Below are positions 10,751-20,152 of a stretch of DNA of 64,000 bases, one piece after another. The notes under the pieces were generated by a model. It saw nothing but the letters and a program-made list of their open reading frames with translations. It had not been told where the DNA came from and made no database searches. The stretch spans positions 295,274 through 359,273 of the forward strand of contig NZ_JAVDBT010000001.1 of the NCBI RefSeq assembly GCF_030848395.1, given 5' to 3'. The translations under genes and the position numbers were made by a program. Each line of letters starts with the position of its first letter. Position 1 is the first letter of the stretch. Source of the stretch: Pseudogemmobacter lacusdianii. GTDB taxonomy: Bacteria; Pseudomonadota; Alphaproteobacteria; Rhodobacterales; Rhodobacteraceae.

Positions 10751-11643
10751 GCGCGCCCCGTCGTTCGGGCCATGAGCCCATGATGCGCCGCGACCCGGCC
10801 CCCAGCCGCTGGGCCTACCGGATGCAGCGTGTCATGCTCACGCCCTATCTGCGCGCGCTTTTGCGGGTGGGGCTGCCGACCTTCGTTCTCGTCTTGGCCA
10901 CTGGCATTTATCTCTCGGATGAACAAAGGCTTGCGGGGGTCACCGGGGTCTTCACCGACATCCGTGAGAAATTCGAAAGCCGCCCTGAATTCCGCGTCTC
11001 GCTGGCTTCGGTCGAGGGCTGCTCGGATGATTTGGCCGAGGCCGTGCGCGCCAAGCTGAACCTCAACCTGCCGCAATCAAGTTTCGACCTTGATCTTGAA
11101 GCCGCCCGCGCCCGTGTGGAGAGCCTCGATGCCGTTAAATCGGCCGAGCTGCGTGTGCGCTCGGGTGGGGTGCTGCAAGTTCTGGTGACCGAGCGCGTGC
11201 CCGTTGCCGTCTGGCGCACCGCCGATGGTCTGACGTTGATCGATGATACCGGCCACCGCGTCGCAGGCCTGCATGCCCGCGCCGACCGTCCCGATCTGCC
11301 GCTACTGGCGGGCGAGGGGGCGGATAAGGCCGCCGCCGAAGCGATCCGGCTTTTGCAAGCCGCAGATCCGCTAACCCCCCGTATTCGCGGCATGATCCGG
11401 GTGGGTGAGCGCCGTTGGGACATCGCGCTTGACCGCGATCAGCGCATCATGCTGCCGCCCGATGATCCGGTGCGCGCGCTGGAGCGGCTTTTGGCTCTGG
11501 ACCATGCCCAAGACATTCTCGCCCGCGATCTGCTGGCTGTTGATTTGCGCAATGATGCGCGCCCGACCCTTCGACTTTCGCCCTATGCCATGAATGCTCT
11601 GCGTCGCTCGCAAGGCCTTGATCCCATGGAGACCGAACTGTGA
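10738..11643 (+). CDS. ftsQ: FtsQ, divisome scaffold protein
   Basis: Bitopic divisome protein linking early and late division proteins. 301 residues: basic cytoplasmic N terminus, one membrane helix at about 41-59, then a periplasmic POTRA domain ([16 protein letters not shown]) and the FtsQ beta domain. The ATG at 10738 lies inside the end of ddl (13-base overlap); its stop overlaps the ftsA GTG by four bases. Confidence 0.92.
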   Translation: MRPLSAPRRSGHEPMMRRDPAPSRWAYRMQRVMLTPYLRALLRVGLPTFVLVLATGIYLSDEQRLAGVTGVFTDIREKFESRPEFRVSLASVEGCSDDLAEAVRAKLNLNLPQSSFDLDLEAARARVESLDAVKSAELRVRSGGVLQVLVTERVPVAVWRTADGLTLIDDTGHRVAGLHARADRPDLPLLAGEGADKAAAEAIRLLQAADPLTPRIRGMIRVGERRWDIALDRDQRIMLPPDDPVRALERLLALDHAQDILARDLLAVDLRNDARPTLRLSPYAMNALRRSQGLDPMETEL

Positions 11644-12971
11644 CCGATCTTTATCAATCGCAACGTGCGATGCGGAACATGCGCAAGGCCGCCATGCAGC
11701 GCGGCGTTATTGCCATTCTCGATGTGGGCTCAAGCAAGATCGCCTGTCTGATCTTGCGCTTTGACGGCGACCACCGGCTGTCGGATGACGGCGTGGGCTC
11801 GATGGCTGGACAGTCGCAGTTCCGCATCATTGGCGCTGCGACGACCCGCTCACGCGGGGTGCGGTTCGGCGAAATCGCGGTGATGAATGAGACCGAGCGG
11901 GCGATCCGCACCGCCGTGCAAGCGGCGCAAAAGATGGCCAATGTGCGGGTGGATCATGTGATCGCCAGCTTCTCGGGCGCAGAGCCCCGCAGCTACGGTC
12001 TTGCCGGTGAGTGGGATCTGGCGGATTCCGTGGTGACCGAGCAGGACGTGGCGCGTGTGCTTTCGGCCTGCGACGTGCCCGATCTTGGTCCGGGGCGTGA
12101 GGTTTTGCATGCCCAGCCGGTCAACTTCGCTTTGGACCACCGCTCGGGTCTGGGCGATCCGCGCGGCCAGATCGGCCACCGTCTGGCTTGCGATATGCAC
12201 CTTCTGTCGGTCGATGGGGCGGCGATCCAGAATCTGCTTTACTGCATCCAGCGCTGCGATCTGGAGCTCGCCGGCATCGCCTCTTCGGCCTATGTCTCGG
12301 GTGTGTCGAGCCTTGTGGAAGATGAGCAAGAGCTGGGCGCGGCCTGCATCGATCTGGGCGGCGGCACCACCGGTATCTCGGTCTTCATGAAGAAACACAT
12401 GATCTATGCCGATGCGGTGCGCATGGGCGGCGATCATGTCACCTCAGATATCTCCAAGGGTCTGCAAATTCCCTTCTCCACCGCCGAGCGGATCAAGACC
12501 CGGCACGGCGGCTTGCATGCCACCGGCATGGATGACCGTGAGATGATCGAGATCGGCAGCGACTCTGGCGATTGGGAGAAGGACCGGCGCCAAATCAGTC
12601 GGACCGAGCTGATCGGCATCATGCGTCCGCGCGTTGAAGAGATCTTGGAAGAAGTGCGCAGTGTCTTGGATGCGGCGGGCTTTGACCATCTGCCTAGCCA
12701 GCAAATCGTGCTCACCGGTGGCGGCAGCCAGATCCCCGGTCTTGACGGGCTGGCCAATCGCATCCTAGGGCAGCGCGTCCGCCTTGGCCGCCCCTTGCGG
12801 GTGCAGGGTCTGCCGCATGCCGCGACGGGCCCGGCTTTCAGCTCGGCTGTGGGGCTTTGCCTCTTTGCGGCGCATCCGCAAGACGAATGGTGGGACTTCG
12901 AAATCCCGGCCGAACGCTACCCGGCGCGCTCTTTGAAAAGGGCCTTCAAATGGTTCAAGGACAACTGGTAA
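11640..12971 (+). CDS. ftsA: FtsA, actin-like membrane anchor of FtsZ
   Basis: Actin-fold ATPase that tethers FtsZ filaments to the membrane and recruits later divisome proteins. 443 residues, GTG start within a GTGA overlap with ftsQ. Nucleotide motifs ILDVGSSKI near residue 24, IDLGGGTTGISVF in the middle and LTGGGSQIPGL near 360. The C terminus (RSLKRAFKWFKDNW) is basic and aromatic, like the amphipathic membrane-targeting helix of the family. Confidence 0.95.
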   Translation: MTDLYQSQRAMRNMRKAAMQRGVIAILDVGSSKIACLILRFDGDHRLSDDGVGSMAGQSQFRIIGAATTRSRGVRFGEIAVMNETERAIRTAVQAAQKMANVRVDHVIASFSGAEPRSYGLAGEWDLADSVVTEQDVARVLSACDVPDLGPGREVLHAQPVNFALDHRSGLGDPRGQIGHRLACDMHLLSVDGAAIQNLLYCIQRCDLELAGIASSAYVSGVSSLVEDEQELGAACIDLGGGTTGISVFMKKHMIYADAVRMGGDHVTSDISKGLQIPFSTAERIKTRHGGLHATGMDDREMIEIGSDSGDWEKDRRQISRTELIGIMRPRVEEILEEVRSVLDAAGFDHLPSQQIVLTGGGSQIPGLDGLANRILGQRVRLGRPLRVQGLPHAATGPAFSSAVGLCLFAAHPQDEWWDFEIPAERYPARSLKRAFKWFKDNW

Positions 12972-13000
12972 CCCCAACACGTAGCGGCAAGCGCGAAATC

Positions 13001-13042
13001 CCGCCTATTGGGCGGCGTATTCCCCCATATTTTGTGGGGAAT
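13001..13042 (+). promoter_or_regulatory. Two hairpins between ftsA and ftsZ
   Basis: A CCGCC/GGCGG stem with a five-base loop (13001-13015) is followed by an ATTCCCC/GGGGAAT stem (13019-13042). No T run follows, so a role in partial termination or mRNA processing ahead of ftsZ is possible. The region to 13165 should also contain the ftsZ promoter. Confidence 0.45.
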
Positions 13043-13165
13043 GCACGTTTTTCTCGTGACGTTTTGTTGCGGACTGGCTAGAGTCTGAACCAACTGACGC
13101 TTTCCGGGGCAGGGACAGGCCTGCGGAAAGATGATCGCGGCATAAGAAACGGACAGGCGGAACCT

Positions 13166-14890
13166 ATGGCACTCAATCTGACGATGACCAACTCGCGCGA
13201 AGAGCTGAAGCCGCGCATCACTGTCTTCGGCGTGGGTGGTGCCGGCGGAAATGCCGTCAACAACATGATCGCACAGCAGCTGGATGGCTGCGAGTTCGTG
13301 GTTGCAAACACCGACGCGCAAGCGCTGCAACAGTCGAAGGCTGAAGCCCGCATCCAGATGGGCGTGAAAGTGACCGAAGGTCTGGGGGCAGGGGCCCGCC
13401 CGACCGTTGGCGCGGCGGCCGCAGAAGAGACCATCGAGGAAATCGTCGATCACCTCGCTGGCTCGCATATGTGCTTCATCACCGCCGGTATGGGCGGGGG
13501 TACGGGCACGGGTGCTGCCCCGATCATCGCGCAAGCCGCGCGTGAACTGGGTGTGCTGACCGTTGGCGTCGTGACCAAGCCCTTCCAGTTCGAAGGCAAC
13601 AAGCGGATGCGTCAGGCCGAGGAAGGCCTTGAGGCGCTGCAAAAGGTTGTCGACACGCTGATCATCATTCCGAACCAGAACCTGTTCCGTCTGGCGAATG
13701 AGCGCACGACCTTTACCGAAGCCTTCGCCATGGCTGACGATGTCCTTTATCAGGGCGTCAAAGGCGTGACCGACCTTATGGTGCGTCCGGGCCTCATCAA
13801 CCTCGACTTTGCCGACGTTCGTTCGGTGATGGATGAGATGGGCAAGGCCATGATGGGCACCGGTGAGGCTGAGGGCGAGGATCGCGCCGTCCAAGCTGCC
13901 GAGAAGGCAATTGCCAACCCGCTCTTGGACGAAATCAGCCTGCATGGCGCCAAAGGTGTGCTGATTAACATCACCGGCGGCTATGATCTGACTTTGTTCG
14001 AACTGGACGAAGCGGCGAATATCATTCGCGAAAAGGTCGATCCTGAGGCGAATATCATCGTCGGCTCGACCCTCGACACCACGATGGAAGGCCGTCTGCG
14101 CGTTTCGGTCGTGGCCACCGGGATCGATGCGCCCTCGGCCCAGAAGGCAGAGCCTCCGGTCACCCGTCGTTCGATGGCACAGCCGCTGACGCTGAACCCG
14201 ACCCCGGCGCCTGCTCCGGCCCCCGAGCCGCGGCATGAGCCGGTTGCTGCCGCTGCACCGCGCGCCTATGCCCCGGCCCCGGCCCCCGAGCCGCGCCGTG
14301 AGGCTTATGCCCCGGCTCCCGCTCCGGCGCAGCGCTACCAAGCGCCGGCCGCGCAAGAGCAGGCCTATACCGAAGAGCCCGATCTCTTCGAAGCCCCGAG
14401 CTTTGAGCCGCAGGCCGATTACGATCAGCACCAAGACCACGACCTGCCGCCCCCGGTCTACCGCGCGCCCGCTCCGGCACCGACCGCGATGACCCGTGGC
14501 ATGCCGCAAAGCATTGAAGGCGATGCTGGTGATTTCGTGGCGCCGCGTCCGCGCGGCCAGGCAGGACAACCCTCGCCCGAGGCTTTGGCCCGTCTGCAAG
14601 CCGCCGTCTCCAAAGGCCCGGCGCAGCGTGCCGCTCCACAGCCCCGCGCACCGCAACAGCAGCCGCAAGCTGCCGCTCAAGCTCCGGCTGCCGCCGCTGG
14701 TAAGCCGCGCTTTGGCATCGGTTCGTTGATCAACCGCATGGCGGGCCATCTTGACCAAGGGGCTGAGCGTGGCCAGGCCGCAACGGCCCGCGCGCAACCG
14801 CCGGTGACCGCTTACGACGAAGAGCCTGACCAGTCCGGCGACGACAATCGGATTGAGATTCCGGCCTTTCTGCGCCGTCAGGCCAACTAA
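13166..14890 (+). CDS. ftsZ: FtsZ, tubulin-like division GTPase
   Basis: Forms the cytokinetic Z ring. 574 residues. The tubulin signature [10 protein letters not shown] lies near residues 110-118, and the T7 region [11 protein letters not shown] is intact. The GTPase core ends near residue 320. It is followed by a long Ala/Pro-rich disordered linker of over 200 residues, typical of Alphaproteobacteria, and the conserved C-terminal peptide [12 protein letters not shown] that binds FtsA. It stands apart from ftsA by about 195 bases and is followed by a strong terminator. Confidence 0.98.
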   Translation: MALNLTMTNSREELKPRITVFGVGGAGGNAVNNMIAQQLDGCEFVVANTDAQALQQSKAEARIQMGVKVTEGLGAGARPTVGAAAAEETIEEIVDHLAGSHMCFITAGMGGGTGTGAAPIIAQAARELGVLTVGVVTKPFQFEGNKRMRQAEEGLEALQKVVDTLIIIPNQNLFRLANERTTFTEAFAMADDVLYQGVKGVTDLMVRPGLINLDFADVRSVMDEMGKAMMGTGEAEGEDRAVQAAEKAIANPLLDEISLHGAKGVLINITGGYDLTLFELDEAANIIREKVDPEANIIVGSTLDTTMEGRLRVSVVATGIDAPSAQKAEPPVTRRSMAQPLTLNPTPAPAPAPEPRHEPVAAAAPRAYAPAPAPEPRREAYAPAPAPAQRYQAPAAQEQAYTEEPDLFEAPSFEPQADYDQHQDHDLPPPVYRAPAPAPTAMTRGMPQSIEGDAGDFVAPRPRGQAGQPSPEALARLQAAVSKGPAQRAAPQPRAPQQQPQAAAQAPAAAAGKPRFGIGSLINRMAGHLDQGAERGQAATARAQPPVTAYDEEPDQSGDDNRIEIPAFLRRQAN

Positions 14891-14915
14891 GATCGCTGTA
14901 ACATAACAGCGCAAG

Positions 14916-14944
14916 AAGGCCCGGGAGACCGGGCCTTTTTCTTT
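14916..14944 (+). terminator. Rho-independent terminator after ftsZ
   Basis: Stem AAGGCCCGG/CCGGGCCTT with a GAGA loop and then TTTTTCTTTT. A weaker CGCTGT/ACAGCG hairpin lies just before it (14894-14911). Confidence 0.93.
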
Positions 14945-15095
14945 TGAAATCAAGGTCTTGCAATTGTGACACTGACTGTCACAAACCGTTGCAAAAGGTG
15001 AGTTGAGGTTGGTCGCCCCCTAAACTACCTAAAGTTCGAACCAAGGCCCTTGGCATCTGATCCAAGCGGCACTGGCAACAGAGGTCTAAATCGTC

Positions 15096-16028
15096 GTGCA
15101 AAACACGTTGAAATCTGCGGTTACATTCACCGGCGTGGGTCTCCACTCCGGCAAGCCTGTCCGCATGACCCTGCGCCCGGCTTCGGCCAATTACGGCATC
15201 TGGTTCCACCGCACCGATGTGCGCGGTGCTGATCCGATGATCCGCGCGATCTGGTCCGCGGTGACGCCCTCGCGGCTCTGCACTGTGGTGGAAAATGACG
15301 CTGGCGTCTCGGTCTCAACGATCGAGCATGTTATGGCCGCCTTGTCGGGCAGCGCCATCCACAACGTGCTGATCGAAATCGACGGCCCCGAAGTGCCGAT
15401 CCTTGACGGCTCGGCTGAGCCTTTTGTCGCGGCTTTCTTGGCATGCGGCATTGTGCGCCAAGATGCACCTGTGCGGGCGATCCGCGTGCTGAAGGCCGTG
15501 GAATACCGTGAAGGCGAGGCTTTGGCCCGGCTTGAGCCCTCGGATATGCTGGAGATCGACTTCCGCATTGAATTTACCGACCGCGCCATCGGCACGCAGT
15601 CGCGCCATTTGAACATGTCGAATGGCGCCTTCGTGCGTGAACTGTCGGACAGCCGCACCTTCTGCCGTCAGTCAGATGTGGATGCGATGAAGAGCAATGG
15701 CTTGGCCTTGGGTGGCACCGTCCATAACGCTGTGGTCTTTGACGGCGACCGGGTGCTGAGCCCCGGCGGCCTGCGCCATGCAGACGAGCCTGTGCGCCAC
15801 AAGATGCTCGACGCGGTGGGCGATCTGGCTTTGGCCGGCGGCCCGATCCTTGGCCGTTACACCGGTATCCGTGCCGGTCACGCCATGACGAACCAGCTGC
15901 TGCGCGCGCTTTTCGCCGACCCCGATGCTTATCAGCTGGTGCTGGTGGGCGACAATGTCGGTGGCAAGCTGCCGGGCGTGGGCGTGCATCGCGGCGATCT
16001 GCCGTCGCAGCGCCGGATCCACGCTTAA
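15096..16028 (+). CDS. lpxC: LpxC, UDP-3-O-acyl-GlcNAc deacetylase
   Basis: Zinc hydrolase catalysing the committed step of lipid A synthesis. 310 residues, GTG start. The family pattern is clear: FTGVGLHSG at the N terminus, STIEHVMAAL with a zinc-ligand histidine, and HKMLDAVGDL supplying the other histidine and aspartate. Location after ftsZ is the common arrangement. A good terminator follows. Confidence 0.97.
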   Translation: MQNTLKSAVTFTGVGLHSGKPVRMTLRPASANYGIWFHRTDVRGADPMIRAIWSAVTPSRLCTVVENDAGVSVSTIEHVMAALSGSAIHNVLIEIDGPEVPILDGSAEPFVAAFLACGIVRQDAPVRAIRVLKAVEYREGEALARLEPSDMLEIDFRIEFTDRAIGTQSRHLNMSNGAFVRELSDSRTFCRQSDVDAMKSNGLALGGTVHNAVVFDGDRVLSPGGLRHADEPVRHKMLDAVGDLALAGGPILGRYTGIRAGHAMTNQLLRALFADPDAYQLVLVGDNVGGKLPGVGVHRGDLPSQRRIHA

Positions 16029-16046
16029 TCTATCCTCTTTTGGTGC

Positions 16047-16086
16047 GCTGCCACCGCCCTGATCCAAGGGGCGATGGCGGCTTTTT
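16047..16086 (+). terminator. Rho-independent terminator after lpxC
   Basis: A long GC stem pairing GCTGCCACCGCCC with GGGGCGATGGCGGC around a short loop, followed by TTTTT. Confidence 0.88.
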
Positions 16087-16390
16087 GCCGAGTGGTCTCA
16101 AGCGGCGGCAGGGCAGGGCGGGGGCTGGGCGTTTTTCAACCCATCGTAGAACCGCCCGAAGCCGATAAAGGCGTTTTGCGCCGCCGGATTTTCTGTGCTA
16201 GGACGGGCCAAATGCTTTGCCGGAAACGGCCAGCGGCCAGCGGTTTCAACGTCGCGGTCAAGTCGGGCGAGGTGGTCGGATCGGCTGCCGGACAAGGAAA
16301 ACAGGTTTGGAAGTGCACAAGACTGTAGGCGGTGAGACGGGCAAAGGGCGCGGCAAGCGGTCGGCAGCTCCGATTCTGGCGCATGCTTCG

Positions 16391-17242
16391 ATGGCATTGC
16401 CTGTCGTGACGCGGGCCCGCTTGGCGCTGCCGGCATTGGCGCTTGTCTCGGTATTGGCGGCATGCGGCGGTTCGAAGAATGCGCCGAACGACTCGCTTGA
16501 GAATTTCACCGCGGAAGAGATCTACCGTCAGGGCGAGATCGCCTTGGAAACCTCGCGCAAGCCCGATGATGCTTTGCGCTATTTCCAAGAGGTGGAGCGG
16601 CTTTACCCCTATACCGCCTTTGCCAAGCGCGCTTTGATCATGCAGGCTTTCGCGCTGCATAAATCGAAGAAATACGAAGAGGCCCGCATGGCCTCGCAGC
16701 GCTATCTGGACCTTTATCCCGGCGATGAAGACGCGGCTTATGCGCAGTATTTGCTGGCCTTGTCCTATTACGACCAGATTGATGATGTCGGCCGCGATCA
16801 GGGCCTGACCTTCCAAGCGCTGAAATCTTTGCGCGATGTGATCGAGCTCTATCCCGAAAGCGAATATGCGCAATCGGCGATCCTGAAGTTCGACCTCGCC
16901 TTCGACCATCTTGCCGCCAAAGAGATGGAAATTGGCCGCTTCTACCTGAAGCGCAAGCATTACACCGCGTCGATCAACCGCTTCCGCACCGTGGTGCAGG
17001 ACTTCCAGACCACCTCGCACACCGCCGAGGCTTTGATGCGTCTGGTTGAGGCCTATCTGGCGCTTGGCTTTGTGGAAGAGGCGCAGACCGCTGCGGCGAT
17101 CTTGGGCTATAACTACCAATCCTCGCCTTTCTATGATGATGCCTTCACGCTGTTGAAGGGCAAGGGGCTGAAGCCGGAATCCAAGGGCGACAACTGGCTC
17201 TCTGCGATTTATCGGCAGATGATCCGCGGCGAATGGTTGTAA
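16391..17242 (+). CDS. bamD: BamD, outer membrane assembly lipoprotein
   Basis: Lipoprotein of the BAM complex that inserts beta-barrel proteins in the outer membrane. 283 residues from the ATG at 16391: a lipoprotein signal with lipobox SVLAAC, then TPR repeats (YRQGEIALE, YFQEVERLYP, AAYAQYLLALSYY). The frame is open further upstream; this start leaves a signal peptide of normal length, and GTG at 16406 is an alternative. The 200 bases before it may hold the promoter. Confidence 0.93.
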   Translation: MALPVVTRARLALPALALVSVLAACGGSKNAPNDSLENFTAEEIYRQGEIALETSRKPDDALRYFQEVERLYPYTAFAKRALIMQAFALHKSKKYEEARMASQRYLDLYPGDEDAAYAQYLLALSYYDQIDDVGRDQGLTFQALKSLRDVIELYPESEYAQSAILKFDLAFDHLAAKEMEIGRFYLKRKHYTASINRFRTVVQDFQTTSHTAEALMRLVEAYLALGFVEEAQTAAAILGYNYQSSPFYDDAFTLLKGKGLKPESKGDNWLSAIYRQMIRGEWL

Positions 17243-17275
17243 GGGGGATGGGCGAATTGCCCGTCGGCTGGGTCG

Positions 17276-18928
17276 ATGCTCACCTCGCTTGAGATCCGCG
17301 ATCTGTTGATCATTGACCGTCTGGTGCTGGAGCTTGGCCCCGGCCTGAACGTGCTGACCGGTGAGACCGGCGCGGGCAAATCGATCCTTCTTGATTCCTT
17401 GGGCTTCGTGCTCGGCTGGCGCGGGCGCGCCGATATCATCCGCCAAGGTGCTGACCGAGGTGAGGTGACGGCGGTCTTCTCGCTGGCCACCGATCACCCG
17501 GCTTGGGCGCTTTTGGCCGAGGCCGGGATTGCGGATGCCGAAGCGGGCGAGGATCTGATCCTGCGCCGCGTCACCACCGCCGATGGCCGTAAAACCGCTT
17601 ATATCAACGACCGCCGGGTGGGCGGCGAGGTGCTGCGCGCGCTCTCGGACCTTTTGGTCGAGTTGCATGGCCAGAATGACGACCGTGGGCTCTTGAACCC
17701 GCGTGGCCACCGCCAATTGCTTGATGAATTTGGGGCGTTGGATCTTGCCCCCTTGCGGCGTGCTTGGACCGCGCAGCGCCAAGCGCGTGAGGCTTTGCAA
17801 GCGGCCGAGGCTGCGATCGCCCGCGCCAAGACCGAAGAGGAATTCCTGCGCCATGCGGTGGGCGAGCTTAGTAAGCTCGGCCCCCAGCCCGGCGAAGAGG
17901 CCGAACTCGATGCCAAGCGCCGCTTGATGCAAAGCGCCGCGCGGATCCGCGATGATATCTCGCGCGCGGCCTTGGCTTTGTCAGATGAAGGTGCCGAGGG
18001 CCGGATGCGCGATGCCGCGCGCTGGCTGGAAGGCGTGGCGGACCGCGCCGAGGGGCGGCTTGATGAACCGCTGGCCGCGCTGAACCGCGCCGCGATTGAA
18101 CTCTCCGAAGCTCTGTCGGGCGTCGAATCGGCGCTGCAAGCGCTGGACTTCAACCCACAGGATCTTGAGGCGCTGGAAGAGCGCCTCTTTGCCATTCGCG
18201 CTTTGGCCCGCAAACATGGCGTGGCCCCAGATGATCTCGCGGGCTTCGCCCAAGGTCTGAGCGACCGGCTTGAGGCTTTGGATGCGGGCGAGGCAGGGCT
18301 TGCCAAGCTCGCCACGGCTTTGCGCGAGGCGGAGGCCGCATATGCCGCCGAGGCGCGCGCCGTGCAAGAGAAGCGCCAAAAGGCAGCCAAACGCCTTGAT
18401 CAGGCGATGGCGAAAGAGCTGGCCCCCTTGAAGATGGAACGCGCCGTCTTCACCACCGAGATCCGTCCCGGCGAGCCCGGCCCCGAAGGCGCTGATGCCG
18501 TCACCTTCACCGTGGCGACCAACCCCGGTGCGCCCTCGGGCCCGCTCAATCGCATCGCCTCGGGCGGGGAATTGAGCCGCTTCCTCTTGGCGCTGAAGGT
18601 CTGTCTCACCGGCCACCAATCCGGCCTGACGTTGATCTTCGATGAGATCGACCGCGGCGTCGGTGGTGCCACCGCCGATGCGGTGGGGCGGCGGTTGAAG
18701 GCGCTTTCCTCCTCGGCGCAGGTGCTGGTCGTCACCCATTCGCCGCAAGTGGCGGCGCTTGGGGCGCATCACTGGCGGGTCGAGAAGCGGGTGGTAAAGG
18801 GCCAAACGCTCTCCACCGTCATCGCATTGCCGCAAGATGAGCGCGTCGAAGAGCTGGCGCGGATGCTCGCGGGTGACACGGTCACCGAAGCCGCGCGTGC
18901 AGCCGCAAGGGCGCTGCTCGAAAGCTAA
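17276..18928 (+). CDS. recN: RecN, DNA repair ATPase
   Basis: SMC-like ATPase acting in double-strand break repair. 550 residues. Walker A GETGAGKSI near residue 28, a central coiled coil rich in Glu, Ala and Arg, the ABC signature ASGGELSRF, and Walker B LIFDEIDRGVGG. A hairpin of CCATGCC/GGCATGG lies at about 18968-19007 downstream. Following bamD directly is common in Alphaproteobacteria. Confidence 0.95.
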   Translation: MLTSLEIRDLLIIDRLVLELGPGLNVLTGETGAGKSILLDSLGFVLGWRGRADIIRQGADRGEVTAVFSLATDHPAWALLAEAGIADAEAGEDLILRRVTTADGRKTAYINDRRVGGEVLRALSDLLVELHGQNDDRGLLNPRGHRQLLDEFGALDLAPLRRAWTAQRQAREALQAAEAAIARAKTEEEFLRHAVGELSKLGPQPGEEAELDAKRRLMQSAARIRDDISRAALALSDEGAEGRMRDAARWLEGVADRAEGRLDEPLAALNRAAIELSEALSGVESALQALDFNPQDLEALEERLFAIRALARKHGVAPDDLAGFAQGLSDRLEALDAGEAGLAKLATALREAEAAYAAEARAVQEKRQKAAKRLDQAMAKELAPLKMERAVFTTEIRPGEPGPEGADAVTFTVATNPGAPSGPLNRIASGGELSRFLLALKVCLTGHQSGLTLIFDEIDRGVGGATADAVGRRLKALSSSAQVLVVTHSPQVAALGAHHWRVEKRVVKGQTLSTVIALPQDERVEELARMLAGDTVTEAARAAARALLES

Positions 18929-19080
18929 GCGCCGGGCCTGCCGACTCCATCCCTGAAGACAGATCAACCATGCCACGGGGCCAGCCTTGCAGCAGCGGCA
19001 TGGCGGGTTCTCTTTTGCTGCGCTAGCAATGCTGCATTGCAGTATCCATGTGGGAGGGGCAAGAATAAAGGAAATAACTG

Positions 19081-19242
19081 ATGTTTTATCGTTTGAAATC
19101 TATCCTCACCCGCCTGCGCGCCTCTGACAGCCGCGCGCTTGAAGAGGCTTTTCTGGCCGACTCGACCTCGCTCGTTGATCTTGAGCAGCGTCTGCGTCGC
19201 CTCGATATGGCACGGCTCGGTCTGATCGCGCGCCCCTGGTGA
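19081..19242 (+). CDS. DUF3563 family small protein
   Basis: A 53-residue gene, MFYRLKSILTRL to ARPW. It has a good ribosome binding site (AAGGA) before the ATG. The sequence resembles DUF3563, short proteins with a hydrophobic-basic N terminus followed by a SLVDLEQRLRRLD helix. Function unknown; it may be a small regulatory or membrane-associated peptide. The only weak point is length; codon use is normal for the region. Confidence 0.65.
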   Translation: MFYRLKSILTRLRASDSRALEEAFLADSTSLVDLEQRLRRLDMARLGLIARPW

Positions 19243-19256
19243 GCGCCACCGCGCTC

Positions 19257-19320
19257 TGCCCATTTTCTGTCTAAAAATATCCCACGGGGGTGCGGGGGTG
19301 TGAAACCCCCGCCGCTGCCC
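19257..19320 (+). repeat. GC-rich intergenic repeat, copy D (short form)
   Basis: Begins 15 bases after the DUF3563 stop: CATTTTCTGTCT, AAAAATATCCCACGGGGG, then a CGGGGGT...ACCCCCG hairpin. Shares the ATTTTCTGTC..AAATATCCC core with 31506-31562. Confidence 0.6.
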
Positions 19321-19436
19321 TTGGCCAGACGCGCAACCCATGCGCATAAAACAGCCGCATCCTCGCGCTTTAGCATCTGGCAGAGCCACGGCACTTGGGA
19401 TATGCCCGCGCCATCCAGCCGAGAGGAGCGCCGCCG

Positions 19437-20105
19437 ATGAAAGCTGCCGTCATCACCTTCCCGGGCTCGAACTGCGACCGCGATCTTGCTGTTGCTTTCG
19501 AACGGGCCGGTTTCCAGGTTTCCCGCGTGTGGCACAAGGACAGCGCCTTGCCCGAGGGCATCGACGTCGTTGGTGTGCCAGGCGGGTTTTCCTACGGGGA
19601 CTACCTGCGCTGCGGCGCCATCGCCGCGCAATCGCCGATCGGCGCTGCGGTCAAAGCCCATGCCGCCAAGGGCGGCTATGTGCTGGGCATCTGCAACGGC
19701 TTTCAAGTTTTGACCGAGATGGGGCTCTTGCCCGGCGTCTTGATGCGCAATGCCTCGCTCAAGTTCATCTGCAAACCGGTGACGCTCAAAGTGGCCACCA
19801 CCAACTCGGCCTTCACCTCGGACTACCAGTTGGGCCAAGCGATCCAAGTGCCGGTGGCGCATCATGATGGCAATTACACCATCGATGCCGAAGGTTTGGC
19901 GCAGCTCAAGGGCGAAGACCGCATCGCTTTCACCTATGGCCAGAACCCCAATGGCTCGATGGGCGATATCGCGGGCGTCCTTTCGGCCAACCGCCGGGTG
20001 CTGGGCATGATGCCGCATCCTGAGCGCGCCGCCGAGGCTTTGCATGGCAGCACCGATGGTGCCGCACTCTTCTCTGCGCTCATGGGCGGGATGGCGCTGG
20101 CCTAA
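19437..20105 (+). CDS. purQ: PurQ, glutaminase subunit of FGAM synthase
   Basis: Class I glutamine amidotransferase that supplies ammonia to PurL in purine synthesis. 222 residues. Catalytic cysteine in [10 protein letters not shown] near residue 87, later HPERAAE with the catalytic histidine and glutamate. The GAGAGGAG ribosome binding site fixes the ATG at 19437. It is separated by about 12 kb from purS and purC, which lie on the other strand. Confidence 0.96.
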   Translation: MKAAVITFPGSNCDRDLAVAFERAGFQVSRVWHKDSALPEGIDVVGVPGGFSYGDYLRCGAIAAQSPIGAAVKAHAAKGGYVLGICNGFQVLTEMGLLPGVLMRNASLKFICKPVTLKVATTNSAFTSDYQLGQAIQVPVAHHDGNYTIDAEGLAQLKGEDRIAFTYGQNPNGSMGDIAGVLSANRRVLGMMPHPERAAEALHGSTDGAALFSALMGGMALA

Positions 20106-20152
20106 GGGGCTACGGCTTGAGACAGCACGGGCGGGGGCCTAATCTTGGCGCC

